Source of the DNA: Echinostoma caproni
Taxonomy: Eukaryota > Platyhelminthes > Trematoda > Plagiorchiida > Echinostomatidae
NCBI GenBank assembly: GCA_900618425.1
Contig: UZAN01039454.1
Location: 90,891-154,890, forward strand
Length of the DNA stretch: 64,000 nt
Direction: 5' to 3'
Part shown: one piece after another, positions 1 through 12,900 of the stretch
Layout: each line of letters opens with the position of its first letter
Numbering within the stretch: position 1 is the first letter of the stretch
The notes under the pieces: model-generated
What the model saw: the letters and a program-made list of their open reading frames with translations, nothing else
Database searches by the model: none
What the model was told of the DNA's origin: nothing
Position numbers and translations under genes: made by a program

Positions 1-1455
1 TGTGCTACCGGTTGTTAGTCCCAAACAAAAGATCATCTTTGGCCACTGGATTATGCGTTTTGCAAGGCCCATTCGCGTCGTAAAGAAACAAAAATTGATT
101 ATCTAGGTGCCTTTGTCCGACAGATGGTCTTGGTAATGCATGCTTCACACGACCCGCTTCCGCGGTTCAATACTTCCACTCACAATGAATCAACTGCAAA
201 AGATGCAAGCTTCATGTTATGATAATGATCTGAAGCTCAACGCTGACTAATGAAACGGCTATATGCACGGGTTGAATTTAGACTGTTTGGAATAGGTTGC
301 TGTAATTGTTTCATGTAATTGTTTAACCCTCTTTTCTAGTAAGCTTCACGAACTCCGTTTTGCGGCTTTTAGAACAAACAACTTTGAAGTTACCGCAGAT
401 ATTGCTTGAGAACTGTCATACTTCTGTTGCGGAGCACATAAGTAAAATTGGAAAACAAGCAAAATAAACTAGTAAAATAAGTTATGGATTAGTTGTTTTG
501 ACACTAATAATATTCTAGTTTTATGGGGTCGACTAATATGCAGATGTTTATGGGGGAATGGGTTGTGACTACAAGCCCGAGGGTTTGTGTTTCACATTCA
601 ACCAAGGTTTTCTAATGAAACAAAGACCTGTCCATGCTGTCTGCCAGTCATTACGCGATTGTCTGCGTCGTTAGAAAAATAGATTCAGTACCTAAAGAAG
701 CAAGAATATCTTAAACTATAGTTGGCACGGTTTTGAAGATAATTGTTTGGATGGAATTCAATGTTACATTGTTATTAGTTGTACCACGAGCTGCATCTGA
801 GACATGTCGTCTTTCTGATAACTCATATGTAGTGAGTGGCTACCTCACCGCCTTTCAACAGTTAGTTCAGAAGAGAAAGAGAGGATGACGGATTTCGATC
901 GAGGTACTCACATGAACCAATTAAGTGCCATTGGTTTGTAACATATCCACAACGGGGTAAACTGAATAAACCCCAAAATAGCCGTAATATTTCTAAAGTC
1001 ACGTGGAACTCTCAACTAGTAGTTTGGATCTCTTTTCGTATGAAGCCTTTGAATTTTCAAACAACAGTATCTGCAGCCATGAGATGCTTCAACTATTTAT
1101 TTTTCTCATCTTCACCCCATCACTGATGATGTAAATTGTTTAACTAATCCCACGTAACAACGATGACCAAAAGCTGAAAAGCCGAACCTGAGGAAAGTAC
1201 AGAATGAGATCGCTTAAAAAGGCCGACAACCACTAGCAAAGCTAAAAGAAGCGCGAAGTTTGTGATAAATCTTATATTTACCTAACACATTCATAGAGTC
1301 ACGCTATTAAGTGATTATCTTCAGAGATCGATAGGCGGAGGCGCGGGTTCATTGAGGTGTAATTGCACAACAAGAAATAACACTGAGGAAGTAGTCACCC
1401 TTTGTTATTCCGATGTACCAAAACCATTTCTTTTTCATACATCCAGTTCGCTGTA
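1..1455. other. Non-coding AT-rich DNA, nothing recognised
   Basis: No open frame here is longer than expected by chance in DNA of this composition. I saw no protein motif, RNA gene or repeat. It is probably intron or intergenic sequence. Confidence 0.6.
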
Positions 1456-1479
1456 GAGCAAGAACAAGAGCAAGAACAA
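1456..1479. repeat. 12-bp tandem duplication
   Basis: The unit GAGCAAGAACAA occurs twice in direct succession. It sits at the outer end of the left arm of the inverted repeat at 1472-1866. The right arm carries only one copy of the unit, so the duplication arose in the left arm alone. Confidence 0.8.
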
Positions 1480-1866
1480 GCATTGTCACAGGACAGTTTG
1501 AATTTAACTGTTTCACATTATCTCTTCAGCTGTCCATAAACATTCATGTGAAATTTCGGTGTCACAAACCAGACCTCTGCAAACAATTATGCCTAATTAT
1601 ACCTAAACAATTAGCCTAATCCTCCCATAGTAGGGCTGTCACCTTGATCCAGGTCGATGAACATGTTCTCCCACCCTATGCCTATGTTCAACTCGACTGC
1701 GATTGGTGACCTTTGACCTTCGCACTGATTTTTCCTTGTCGAGTGTTTTTGATGTTTAAAGAAATGTCATTGTCCTGATCGAACTTTCACATGGATGTTT
1801 GTACACAGCTGAAGAGATAACATTAAACAGCTCAATTCTACCTGTCCTGTGCCGATGCTTGTTCTT
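1472..1866. repeat. Long inverted repeat 1 (88-bp arms, 219-bp spacer)
   Basis: Positions 1472-1559 match the reverse complement of 1779-1866 over 88 bases with about 15 mismatches and no gaps, roughly 83% identity. The longest shared block is 16 bases around TTATCTCTTCAGCTGT. The spacer is 1560-1778. A transcript could fold into an imperfect hairpin. The structure could be two copies of one dispersed repeat inserted head to head, or a foldback element. I see no terminal duplication or protein that decides between these. Confidence 0.8.
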
Positions 1867-4299
1867 GATATTACTTTTCGACACTTGTTTTCACATACAG
1901 TTTTAACTGCAAGAATGTAGAGAAAATTCTGTTGGCGGTGTAACTCCTTGGACGGAGGTGAAAAATGGTATTCAATAAAATGACCACAATGTCTTTAGCG
2001 TCCGTTAATATTCATCGCGCAGCGTACCGCTCATCTGTTTTATTTTCAGTGACGATTTCATTGCCATAATAGTATCGACCAAATATGCCAGCAATGGAGT
2101 CATTTTACTACACACGCGGCTAATCCGCTCATCCAAAATTGAAGAACAAGGAAGGATAGGGAAACATTCGCTGATGCTGTTTCATCAAATTCGTTTTACT
2201 TTGATTGATCCGTTGATGGTTAAAGCGGTATTCACTGGGACCTCCGATAATTTATTTCAATCGAAATTAATGACATAATAAACGATATCGTCAAGCTGGT
2301 GTACCACTTACTGATTAGATGTGTAAAGTTGACTTACATGTAAAATGTAGCGCCATGTCTTGTTTAGTTGTGTTCTATGTTTGTCCTCATGCCTAGGAGA
2401 ATTTCGATCAACATCCCATTAAGTAGCCAAAAGTTTATTTATTATTTATCATTCTTAATAACGTGATTTCATTCCAACAGATCTTTTCGTGAGTATTATT
2501 GGAACTGATACACACTGTTGGTATCAACCCGGTGGCATTTTTCATCCATGTTTGTTCAATCGCAGAATCCAATACAAACAACCAACCACTTTCGAATAAA
2601 ACAAAATAGTGCGATGCTGCTATACTGGTTTCTCTTTTCAAATTTATCACGGAATAAGCTCTTCTCAGTTTCTGATTATTGCATGTTATATAATGATGCT
2701 TAGTTACACCACACACATCTGGGGAGACTGATACAACTATGGTCAAATTATAATTCGATTGAGCTGCAAATAGGATTGAGTGGGGACATCGCGAAACCAA
2801 AAAGATATTCACATTCATTGTATCATTGAACTAACTGCACGGACAAGCAATTAAATTCACCTGACTTGAAGATGAACATTTGAGAGAACAAATATTTCTT
2901 TCTTGTGAATGCATGCAGCGACTGGCACACAATAACCGTGAAAACAATTTATCAGCTGATTGGTGCTAGATACATAAATCAAGTACATGACGGAAGTTAC
3001 GTGTTTGCAAACACATAAAAGGCTTGATGTGAAAATGTAGAATGGCATTGTCTAGAAAAAATCTGTTGCATCCTACTGCATTGTGTAATTTTTATAGACG
3101 ATGGAGCTTGGGTTTCGATAGGGAAACTGGATCTGTGAACCGTTTCACGGAACACGTTCCACCGAAGAAAAAAAGTGTTCACAAAGATGATGTTTGTAAA
3201 CACGAGTGTATGTAAGGGCCATGAAGACGTTCAAACAAGGTGCTGCATGTCAAAATACCAATTGTGCAGACGGATCGGAGCAACAAAGAGAAATACTTTT
3301 CGCAAAAGTTGACAACCAAAGTGTGAGGGTCCGAAATCATCACTTTTGACTTCTACATCAGACTTAAGAAAAACGTGATTAACAGTTGTTAAATTGTGGG
3401 ATAAGGTTTAAAAATAGTTTTTAAGTTATCCATGAAGTATAACTAGAGAACATTAAAAACATTAAACATGCAATGTTGTGGGAAAACAGCAAAAACTGGT
3501 GGTGAAATGATAAAATATCTATGCTTTTGAATTTTGAATAAGAAGAACCACAGTTTACTAGTACAATTTTAAATGCTATTTGATGGAAGGGGTATGCCAT
3601 CCATATTGACTGTAAGGTTGTTGTCAGAGCTTATCCTGGATAAAGGGATAATATTCATCATTGAGAGGTCTGTAGGTAAAGAACCGTGCGCAGAGCTATA
3701 TAACATTCAACACTTTACCGTGATTCGGAGGATTAAACCTGAACATCAGGAAGTACTGCATTCTAGATTAATATTATAGTTCCTAAATTTCTGTCATGTA
3801 TTTATTTCTTTGGATGCTTAATAATACGTATTGACTTCTATCGGCGATAGCATTTGAAAAATAAACTGAGTCAAATGAATGAATTCGAAGTTCAGTGGTA
3901 TCTACCATCCTACTGATCGTTCTTCTATCCACTTACCGACTTTTAGAGATTCACGTTTCACAAATTCTGAACAATGTTGTTAGTTTATCAGTGGAACAGA
4001 AGTATTTCCGTAGACGGAGCATGTGGGAGACTCGAGATAATTTCTGATGAATCAAGTCGTTCAATTTTGTGTTCCTTCACTTTCGTATTGTGTATGATTC
4101 TCATGGGAAATATTATAAATTGCTCAATCCGAAATGAAGCATATCCTATCGCATATAAATAAGGTTCTACTTTTGGAAAAGACTGCTTCTCAGACCGTTG
4201 CTTCGCTCAACCTGACCAAGTTAACTGAACAGGTGATAAGCAGCTATGTGAGATTTCACGTAAGTAATAAACACTTCTGGTTGGACGGATGCATTTTTG
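1867..4299. other. Non-coding DNA, no gene recognised
   Basis: Short open frames occur on both strands, up to about 127 codons at 2435-2818, but none shows a known motif or convincing coding pattern. They are best treated as chance. Confidence 0.55.
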
Positions 4300-4650
4300 C
4301 TCCGATTGCTTCGGTCAAACATAAAGGGGTCAGGGATGTTGAAAGATGGGTAAGTAGCCCTGGCATACCGGAAAAAAATAAGCAATCACGAGTAAACAGT
4401 GGCGACACTACCAGGGTGTGCTGAGTTTCAGACTGATCACCTGGCTCCTGGTTAAAAGCCGCATAAGCCCATTGACGGTTTCGTGACGAAGGTTGATGTG
4501 ACCGGCCTTTTAAAATTAAAGTCACTGACCTCCTCACTTTCGAGGCGAGGGATTACTTCCTGCTGCTTTGCAGTTGGCACCTGGTGGTGCAAGCACTAGG
4601 GGTGCGCCCTAAAGAAATATCACTTTTACGAAACTCCCAACTTACTTCAA
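4300..4650. other. GC-richer patch of unknown nature
   Basis: This block is visibly richer in G and C than its surroundings and contains small self-complementary words, for example GCACCTGGTGGTGC near 4576. The composition shift resembles the SINE at 9.7 kb and the block at 23.4-23.7 kb, so an old repeat is the likeliest explanation. No pol III boxes, terminal repeats or protein similarity could be made out. Confidence 0.35.
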
Positions 4651-5263
4651 GATCGTGTCTTCTACGGCGGCAATCAGAGACATTCATTGAACCGGCTTAT
4701 CTTTTCCAAGGAGCCAGCCGTAGTTAAGTAAAGTAAATAAGCACGGAATGCAGTATGTGTTTGTGAACATTTCATTGGCTGATTCGATCCTGGTAGGATG
4801 TCAGCATCATCTACTCGTTTATGCTTGACCCTTGATGAATATTCCCTTCTCGGCTTCTCTCTATGTAAAAATATTCTCCATCCAAAATCTGATGCATTCC
4901 CCTTAGTCAATTGAACTGGTCTAAAGGCTACTGTCTAGTACCGAGGCGTGTTCAATTTTAGTTATTAGAATTTTACGATTTGTCGCATATTCTTGAGCTG
5001 AAAGTATTCCACTAAATGTTTTACCCAAAAAGTGCAGTTGAATTGGAGTCCATTGGTGATGATGTATCGCGAGTGGTTGTATATATATTCAGCCACAGAT
5101 GGGGCGGATCAAAAGAGTTTAGTTCACAACAAATAGTGAAGTTGTGAAAGTTTCCAATCGCACTATAACCTTGGATGCTAGTGCCGAATTCAACAATCAC
5201 CAATACCTGCAACAAACTCTAAAAGATTGTTTGTGCTATACTGTGTATATTAAAAATGAGAAA
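4651..5263. other. Non-coding DNA, no gene recognised
   Basis: No motif, RNA structure or significant open frame was seen in this stretch. Confidence 0.5.
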
Positions 5264-5342
5264 CGGTCTGATCGGTTGAGTGTGTATTATGATTGTTTTA
5301 CACCCATAAAGTCCCTGGTTTGATCCCCAGTTGAACCGATGG
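5264..5342 (+). repeat. Possible tRNA-derived SINE head, degenerate
   Basis: A B-box-like word GGTTTGATCCC lies at 5317-5327 and differs from the pol III consensus at one position. About 45 bases upstream is a weak A-box-like stretch around TGATCGGTTGAG. The flanking GGTT and AACC words near the two ends could form a partial acceptor stem. A working tRNA is unlikely because the cloverleaf cannot be completed. Chance is a real alternative. Confidence 0.3.
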
Positions 5343-8300
5343 ATTCGCGCTGCCAAAGAGAAACAACCACGTCGAAGCTGCTATTCAGTGCTTACTACCT
5401 TTTCAGCTCACCCCTCATTTAAAGGACAAATTCAACAGGTTTACGTCAAAACATTTCAGGTTTTTGAAATCGCTGTTCAGACACTAGTCCGTTGAATACC
5501 ACTGGACAATATGCAATTGTACTGCAAATGTCCTCGCATACTTTGTTTCCCAGTTAGGAAGTTGATTTATCTTTTGTACTTGGGTCATGTTTTAAACAGT
5601 TAATCCATAGTGATGTGAATAACGTCAAAAACTTAAAAGGAAAGAATTATTTTTGGTTTTCATCTCCAAGATCAATAACTCATTAATGTCTTGGCAAAAC
5701 TGGCATATTGTAGCCAAGACAAACATAAATAGTGTATGGGATATATTTCGCAACCTTAGAGAGGATCCAACCAAATCAACCTAATTGACATATTCTGAGC
5801 TTGAAACAAATGAGGGGTATATATATGTGCTCACTGATTTAGAAGATGAGTGAAAACACTGAAAATCAAATATGTCAGACAGTGAAATGACAGGAAGGTA
5901 AAACCTGGTAACTTTTCTTGTGCTCATTTAGGATTCTATACCATATCATACGTTTTATCAAGAAACATATTCTTACTATAAAATCTGGATGCTAATTAGG
6001 GTATTGACCTCAGTGTTTCCGTTAAAGTGTGAAACCATTAATCTGTCGGGCCATTTTCTCGTTGAATGTGCAGAGTTGGTCACAACTGCTTCAGGGCTTT
6101 ATGATCCCTCATGCGCCAAAAACGTTGACTAAGCCATATATGATTCGGTGATGTAAGCGGTTTGGGTTTTGCATATTGTGGCATGGTGTCATTCACTTGG
6201 AACAGGACAATCAATGGCTTTTGAGAAGATTCGACACATCGATGGATTTCTTGTGATCATCTAATTCACCATCTGATACCTGATTTAAATGGTTCGGCAA
6301 ACGCTGCCCTGTATTAATCCGACTGAGAAACTGGAGAGAGTTTATTTATAAAACAAACTATCCAATTTGATACAGAGCTGACAACGAACACTCTAAACAT
6401 AAGTTGAAGATATTCGATTGTTACGTTTCCCGTAATATCCAAATGCAACAAATTCAGTACTTTAAACATTGGGTCGTCTTAAATCATTTCTGTAGAACTG
6501 AGGGATAAAACAAACACTATGATGTGCTAACATTTCGTTTAATTTCGTCAGTCAATAAAACGCAAAACAACCTGCCATTTATAAAAGAAAGTGTTGATAA
6601 CTACAGTATTTCAAGGGACAACAGTGAGGTGAGCGATTAGGGAGAAACATATCCAGAATTACTCTCACAGTAATTTTACTCGTTGCGTCAGTAACTTTAG
6701 TGCACACTAAATTGGACTACTTTACTTTGTTATCATTGGTTCGCTGAAAGCTGAGAGTCGGATCCATGTAACGTAATACCATTTTGAAGGACAAAACTGG
6801 GTCAGCGATATGTTTAGTTTTCTTGATAAGGTTTGCAATTGATGACCCTGTATTTTTCTTATCAGATTGAACTCCGAGGTTTTGCTACATCACTGAATAA
6901 ACGAACCGCTTGGGGCTATGGTGAAATATTCCTTTTGATACAGGCTATTCGTTCTTCTGATATGTGTCACCGAAAGTACCGGTAAACGAACAGACGAAAT
7001 GTGTTTTCGGTCGTCTAAATGAGCTCCCCGGTATACGGAAGGCACCGATGGAAGCTGTGCGGCGGGAAATGTTCAAAACTGTGGAGCCTTGAGTTTCGGT
7101 TTATGTTACATATCTAATATGTTGACAAAATATGCTATGCTTGACTCCTACATAGTGTTGATGGACGCATTGAAGGAACAAACCAAATAGATTAGTTTAA
7201 AGAAGTGGATGAAATGTTCAAATGCATCGGTGAAAAGTGAATAACAAATGCATCTGCAGAATAAATTGATGCACCCACGACGTTTTTCAGCACGTTACGC
7301 CAGGGAACAAACCAATTTAGAAAAACAAAAAAGTTCATTCGTCTAAACATATCGAAATAAAAATCATAAATACGGCTTAAACTAAATAGCTTCACGCTTT
7401 CGAAAACACAAACGTGAACTGAAGAATATGGATAATGCAGCGCTTTCATCTGTCGGGTAAAGCTTTAAATGCTGTTACATTTGTTTTGACAGGTATTTTT
7501 GATTTCCCTTTTCCCAGTTGTTCACAGTCGATGACATTCACTGTGAGGCTTCAGCTTATGCGCATTTGAAAATTTTCTTTTCCAGATTAGGCGAATGTGT
7601 AGGGCTTCAAATAGATTAGTGTGCACAAGCTGAAGGTAAAATGAACTTGAGAAGAGAGTGGACACAAACGTGTTTTATTTTTTGAATGAGGTCATAGGAC
7701 ATGTTTAATCCGTAAATGAACTTCGAGGGTTACCGTAGACCCTGAACTCAGAACTTCGAGCAAAAATAGACATGCCACATGAGGAAGGTTCGTGATTGAG
7801 TGTTTTTACTTTACCACTACGCTTAGAATCGTATTTTCAACCCCCTGATCGCAGTGACCATTCGTATTTACCTGTCTGGCAAAAGTATAGCAAACAGCAT
7901 CTTTTTACTCCAGGATGTTTTATTTTTGAATCTTCACGACTGAACCATGGTAAGCAGATGTACAACCAGTATGCAATCCTCAATACCATCTCGACTGTGT
8001 GATAATTCAGAAATACGAATCACGGGTCCCGAATAACGTTATTTAGTAGAAGTACGGCATGGGTATGGCCGTCAAATAATTAGGAACATTCTGCTCAAAT
8101 TAGTTCAAAATCTATTAGCGTATGAACTCACGTAAGCGTATTAATTAGTTAGTATTTTGGTTCACGTGTGCCCGGTATACGCTTGTGTTTATTTCAACGT
8201 TTACTGAAGATTACCGTGGATATGTTCCGTGTATATTCTGTGTGCCCTAGATAGAAATGTCGTAGAAGCAAAACCGCAACTTACTAATTGGCTGGATGTT

Positions 8301-9701
8301 TTTAGATTGGTTGTTTAATAGATACTATGGACAAATATAACCGTATATTTATTTATACATCAAGTCCACAAGAGATTCACAACTGCTCAATCTGATTTCG
8401 CACTTAATTTGCTGTTCACTTGAGTTTTACGTCATTCGAAGCATTATAAATGAGAGTTTCTGTTGGGATGGTCGAGGGAACGTCATAAAGGTATGCTACC
8501 TGATATTGTCCTGGTTCTTGGTACAAAACCGGGTCATTGATTACGTATGCACTGCTTCCAATCAGAATTCAATTTATTTCATTACACTACGGTGTTCACG
8601 ATCCACGCATCACGAGAAGGTCAACAACGTTGATGGCCTGGTTCATGATCTATTGATAACGCTAAGCAGATGCCTGCTGCCTAGGGTTCCATTATCAGCC
8701 ATTACCAATCAGTATACAGCTTTTGCAAATGGGAGAGTGATAAACGTTGAGGCAAAATCACAAACTGTAAAGCCCAATCAAACAAGATCGATTGCCGGCT
8801 CGAAAAGGTCAGATTCTGCAAAATTTCCAAAAATTAAACGTCAAAACGTGATGATTTGAAGAAATGTTCAGGTAATTCAGAAGTGTTTTATGTACATGCT
8901 TTGATATGAAAGTAACGCTTCAATGTTGATACAAATTCCAACAAAACTTGAACCCAATGTATGCACTAGTAGCACGAATCCTGGCGTAATACAGTCACAT
9001 GTGAGATATATATTCCGGCAAAAAGAAGGTTTTGCTTTAATTTCTCGCAAACCACATATCTGTACAGTTCAAACTAATGGCGTGATCATAGACCTACTGT
9101 GCTAATTTGATACGAGTTAATCACACAATACTTGACTTCGGAAATCCGGAGATATCGTACAAACCAGAACCGCATTGAATATTCGGTCAATGATGCCCCA
9201 GAGTACAGCAGTCGATGACTAATACTGTACCAGTGTGGTTTTACAAACAAAAATGGAAGTGGTGAACCAGTTTTTGATGGAATAAGAAGACATCTGAATA
9301 CATAAAACTACCAAAAGCTAGTGGATGAGTGGATACACAGGAAAGTACATTGCAGTCTATTGCGGTCAACTGATATTTATGCCTATTCAAATATATACAA
9401 TTCGCCCCCTCATTTGAGGGGAATTCTTTCAGCATGAAACATTTGTTACTTTACGGCGTTTACTCAGACACCACCGGAGCTAGTCACAGTGCTTGCAAGT
9501 TACACACGTGTCTCCGCTAGGGAACACCGTCCTTTGACATGATATCTCATGTAAAAGAGATGGAACTCCATTTATAATTAGTATACGGTTTGAATCAAAT
9601 CAGTATCCATATGCAGGCTGCAACTGTTTGCAACGTTTGACCCAACAACCGTTAACCTGAAAATCGATTAGCAGTTTGTTAGAATAGACCCATCAATATC
9701 A
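5343..9701. other. Non-coding DNA, no gene recognised
   Basis: The longest open frame is 117 codons at 8506-8859 on the plus strand, with a basic, serine-rich tail. It has no known motif, and its length is within chance expectation for 64 kb of such sequence. Nothing else was recognised. Confidence 0.5.
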
Positions 9702-9786
9702 GGGGTGGTGGCGCAGTGGTTTAGTCACTGTCACCGGCATGCTTTGGACCCCATAGTCCGAGGTTCGAGCCCCGCCACCACCACCC
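9702..9786 (+). promoter_or_regulatory. Internal RNA polymerase III promoter of the SINE
   Basis: The A and B boxes both match consensus, so this copy may still be transcribed by pol III. The region cannot be a tRNA gene in use: the anticodon arm is not well formed and transcription would run on into the SINE body. Confidence 0.7.
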
Positions 9787-9984
9787 GACTTTGGTGGTAG
9801 GCAGCTCTGCTGTCGTCCGGTTCAATACCACGCCGAACCCATAGGGGCGTTATGTGGTTCGCCATTCCAAGTCTCGAGGCTTGGGTTGCCGGTTTCGGCG
9901 GCTGAGCAGCAGGTCCCCGTAACTATGGTCTGCGCCCTTTCTGCTGTTCATCACACTTAGGTGTGTAATAACAAATAAAAACAT
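9702..9984 (+). mobile_element. tRNA-derived SINE, apparently full length
   Basis: The head is tRNA-like: a perfect A box TGGCGCAGTGG at 9709-9719 and a perfect B box GGTTCGAGCCC at 9762-9772, spaced as in a pol III internal promoter. A GGTGGTG-type start pairs with the CCACCACC run after the B box, as an acceptor stem would. A GC-rich body of about 200 bases unrelated to tRNA follows. It ends with a small hairpin (CACAC..GTGTG) and an A-rich tail near 9966-9981. CATCAAT occurs just before the element (9691-9697) and again shortly after the tail, which may be a worn target-site duplication. It would be copied by a partner LINE, and the family cannot be named from sequence alone. Confidence 0.85.
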
Positions 9985-12900
9985 GGGGATTAGCATCAAT
10001 CCATTTGATAAGGTGTCTGTTCAAGCAGACAGTAGTAAACTTATTTTGTTGCTGTGGTAATTTTCCTTGAAAGGCAAAGGAAGCGTGCACTGAACAGTTC
10101 CATCAGTAGTGCACAGTCATCTACCTAACTGAATACCGAATGCGGAATCTCACAGCTAGAACGCAAACAATAACTAGTGGGTTATTGGACAGTTTATCTG
10201 TTCACAATATAGAACTGAACACTCCCGGAAGCTTGTTAATAACTCTGCATAAGACGAGAAAAATAATATATTATCTTGTTTGCCTAAAACATTGAATATC
10301 AGCTAGTGGGAACAGCGGTCATCAAACTGACTTGACTTGACTTGAATGTGGTTGATAGATTCCGAGAACTCGCCTATAATAAATGAATTTGTCTTCGGAA
10401 TACGAAATGTTGCTACATTCTGATGATTTTCCCGTTGTCATCAGTTTTCAACTGTACTTTCTACAGAGCACGAAAGGCATTTACCCACACTTACGCCTCG
10501 GTACACCATATAAATAATATATCTGTCCAGGAATGCACGGTGCAGTTTGGTATGCAAAACCGCAGAACAAAATACTGCGCTGTGTAGTATTTTGAGTGAA
10601 AATGCCACGAAATGAGTGGGAGGGGGCAAAACTACAGAATTCCACTCAATTCAGTTTCTATAGTTACTGCTTGAAGCCATGCACAACCAATATTCTGTTT
10701 GAGAAAATCGGTACATCTCAGCATAGTTCTAGCCAATGTTCTCCAAAATGTGATTAATTATTCATATTTGCTAGTAATCCACAGAGTTTTTATAACTTTT
10801 ACAACCAACTGTGTCCTAAAAGTTGCTCATCGACTTGAGATCTGACCATCAGGCTGGCCAATGCATGACTTTGATGCCATGGAAAAACAGACAACATTTG
10901 TGATGAATTAGAGTTGAATAACAGCATTTTTGTTTCGTAATCTGGCCTTTTTTTCATTGGTTAGTTGATAGAAGGAGTAAAATAGGTTTCAAAGTTCAAG
11001 CATACGCACCAAAGTCTGGCACGCCTTCTTTTTTGTTCGGTACCTGAGAAGAATACCTGAACCATGATTTAGATTCTGTGGTGGCTTTTCAAACCAAACG
11101 TTTTTAAAATTCAATTTTTCGATATTTTTCAGCAATGAATTCATGCACCCAATAAATTTACTCAATTTACTCAACTTTGAAAATCCCATCTGTGCATCCT
11201 AACTTGTTTGACTAAGCTGATTCGTAAAATTCTATCGTAAAACTGGGGTGACACTGTTGGGTAACTATGAGTTAGACTTGGACAAGAATAGAAAACGATC
11301 ATTTTATCTTTGAAAGCACAATATTCCTATTTTCCATCCCCAAGCCTTCCCACAACCATAGTGTGGTCAAGCTGGTTGGCTCTTTTTTGATTTCTGGTCA
11401 GTTTGGATTCAGCTAATTAGCTCTTGATTTACCAAGACCAAAGTTACATGCGTGGAAAAGGATTGATAACTGATGTCATTTCCATCTGCCCACATGAATC
11501 CTTCCTTGCTGTTGTCGTTTACGTCAAATCCCCAGTGTCAAACTGTGTCGTTGTCACACGATCATGTGGTAAAGTTCCCAAAAAATAACACGACGGGATT
11601 GCACTTGTCAAATAGATTGTACTTTCATGACATTTCCATTGCAGGTGCAAATAAATGCAAGTAAAATGAAGTTATTGGTAGAAACGTTTCAGTATCTTAG
11701 CGGGTATATTGCAACAGAAAAAGTTTATAGTTTTAAGAAACCATAGAAAGGGATGAGAAGGAAATAATCGGTGAAAAGCTATTCACACAAGATTCTGCTT
11801 CAACTCGTCAACCAGTTGTTCTCGACCAAGCCAATAACCCGGCTTCATAAGAAACACTGAGGTTATGAATCGCGGTAGTGCGGGTCAACAGCGTTTTGAA
11901 TATGCTGAGAGTCACTGATGTGGAAATGGAGCAAGAAAGAGAAGTATATAGAGGGTGGGATCTACGAAACGATACTGGTTTACATGAGCGGTTAAAAGAT
12001 CTAAAGGAAATTTTTAATGAAAACTCATAGAGCTATGAATAAGGAATAGTAGTTAGTATGGGCGCACATTCGAAGGTGAATAAGGTGAAATTGTTAGGGA
12101 TAAAAAAGGAATAATTATGCGACAGCGGTCGGTCCAGTGACATATTACGCACTAAAAACGGTGACTTTCATCATCGAATTCAAATGAAACGTTTTGGAAT
12201 GCGGTCTGCGGACGATTAATGAATGACTGTGTAAAACCCGCTGGTCCATTTGAGTTCACTGAACAACAGTGAACCAAAGTACGCTGGAATACTGTTCCTG
12301 GTTCATCAACGAGGAACATCATAGGACAGCTGTCCTCCCGTACTTCCGTGCTTTTCCCCTCACTCCTTATTTTGTGTGACACATACATTGCATTTAATAT
12401 TGGGACTATCATTCCGCGTTCCATTGGATGCAGCTTCCCGGCCTAATTGTGAACTCCATGTTCACGCATTTCGTATGATTAAGAGTCGGGCTTACTGCCT
12501 AATGCAATTCATCTACCTAGTAGACGGAGTGCTCCTAAGGGTTTGTGTTGTACGTATCACGGATTTATGATTAATGGCCACAATTTCGAAGATGAGTGAA
12601 TTCAAAGGGAGATTTTAAAGATAGAAAGAAGACAGAAATTGTAAGAGGAGAGTTTTCTTGAAGCAGACGGACATGGCGGGACGCGTCGAACAACTCTTAT
12701 GGTAAATCAAATAAGCCTTCAACATTTAGTGAAATAGTTAAGCATTCATGGAGTCAAATCGAAGGTTATGATGCATTGGTTTAGCTACGTTGATTGTAAG
12801 CTTTTTCGCCAGGGTTAAATGTGGCGATAAGGTGTAAACATACTGATTTGAGCCAGTTTGAGCTTCTAGTATTCAGGGTAAATTATTGAGTTTACTAGAC

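Noticed and set aside
2435..2818. 127-codon minus-strand ORF
   Set aside because: No motif. A frame of this length is expected by chance in 64 kb of six-frame AT-rich sequence.
8506..8859. 117-codon plus-strand ORF with a basic, serine-rich tail
   Set aside because: No recognisable domain or splice context. Length is within chance expectation.
9702..9786. A functional tRNA gene
   Set aside because: The pol III boxes are good, but the anticodon arm is poor and an unrelated body with an A-rich tail follows, so it is a SINE.
12152..12424. 90-codon minus-strand ORF that reads like a soluble protein
   Set aside because: I could not place it in any family, and its neighbours give no support.
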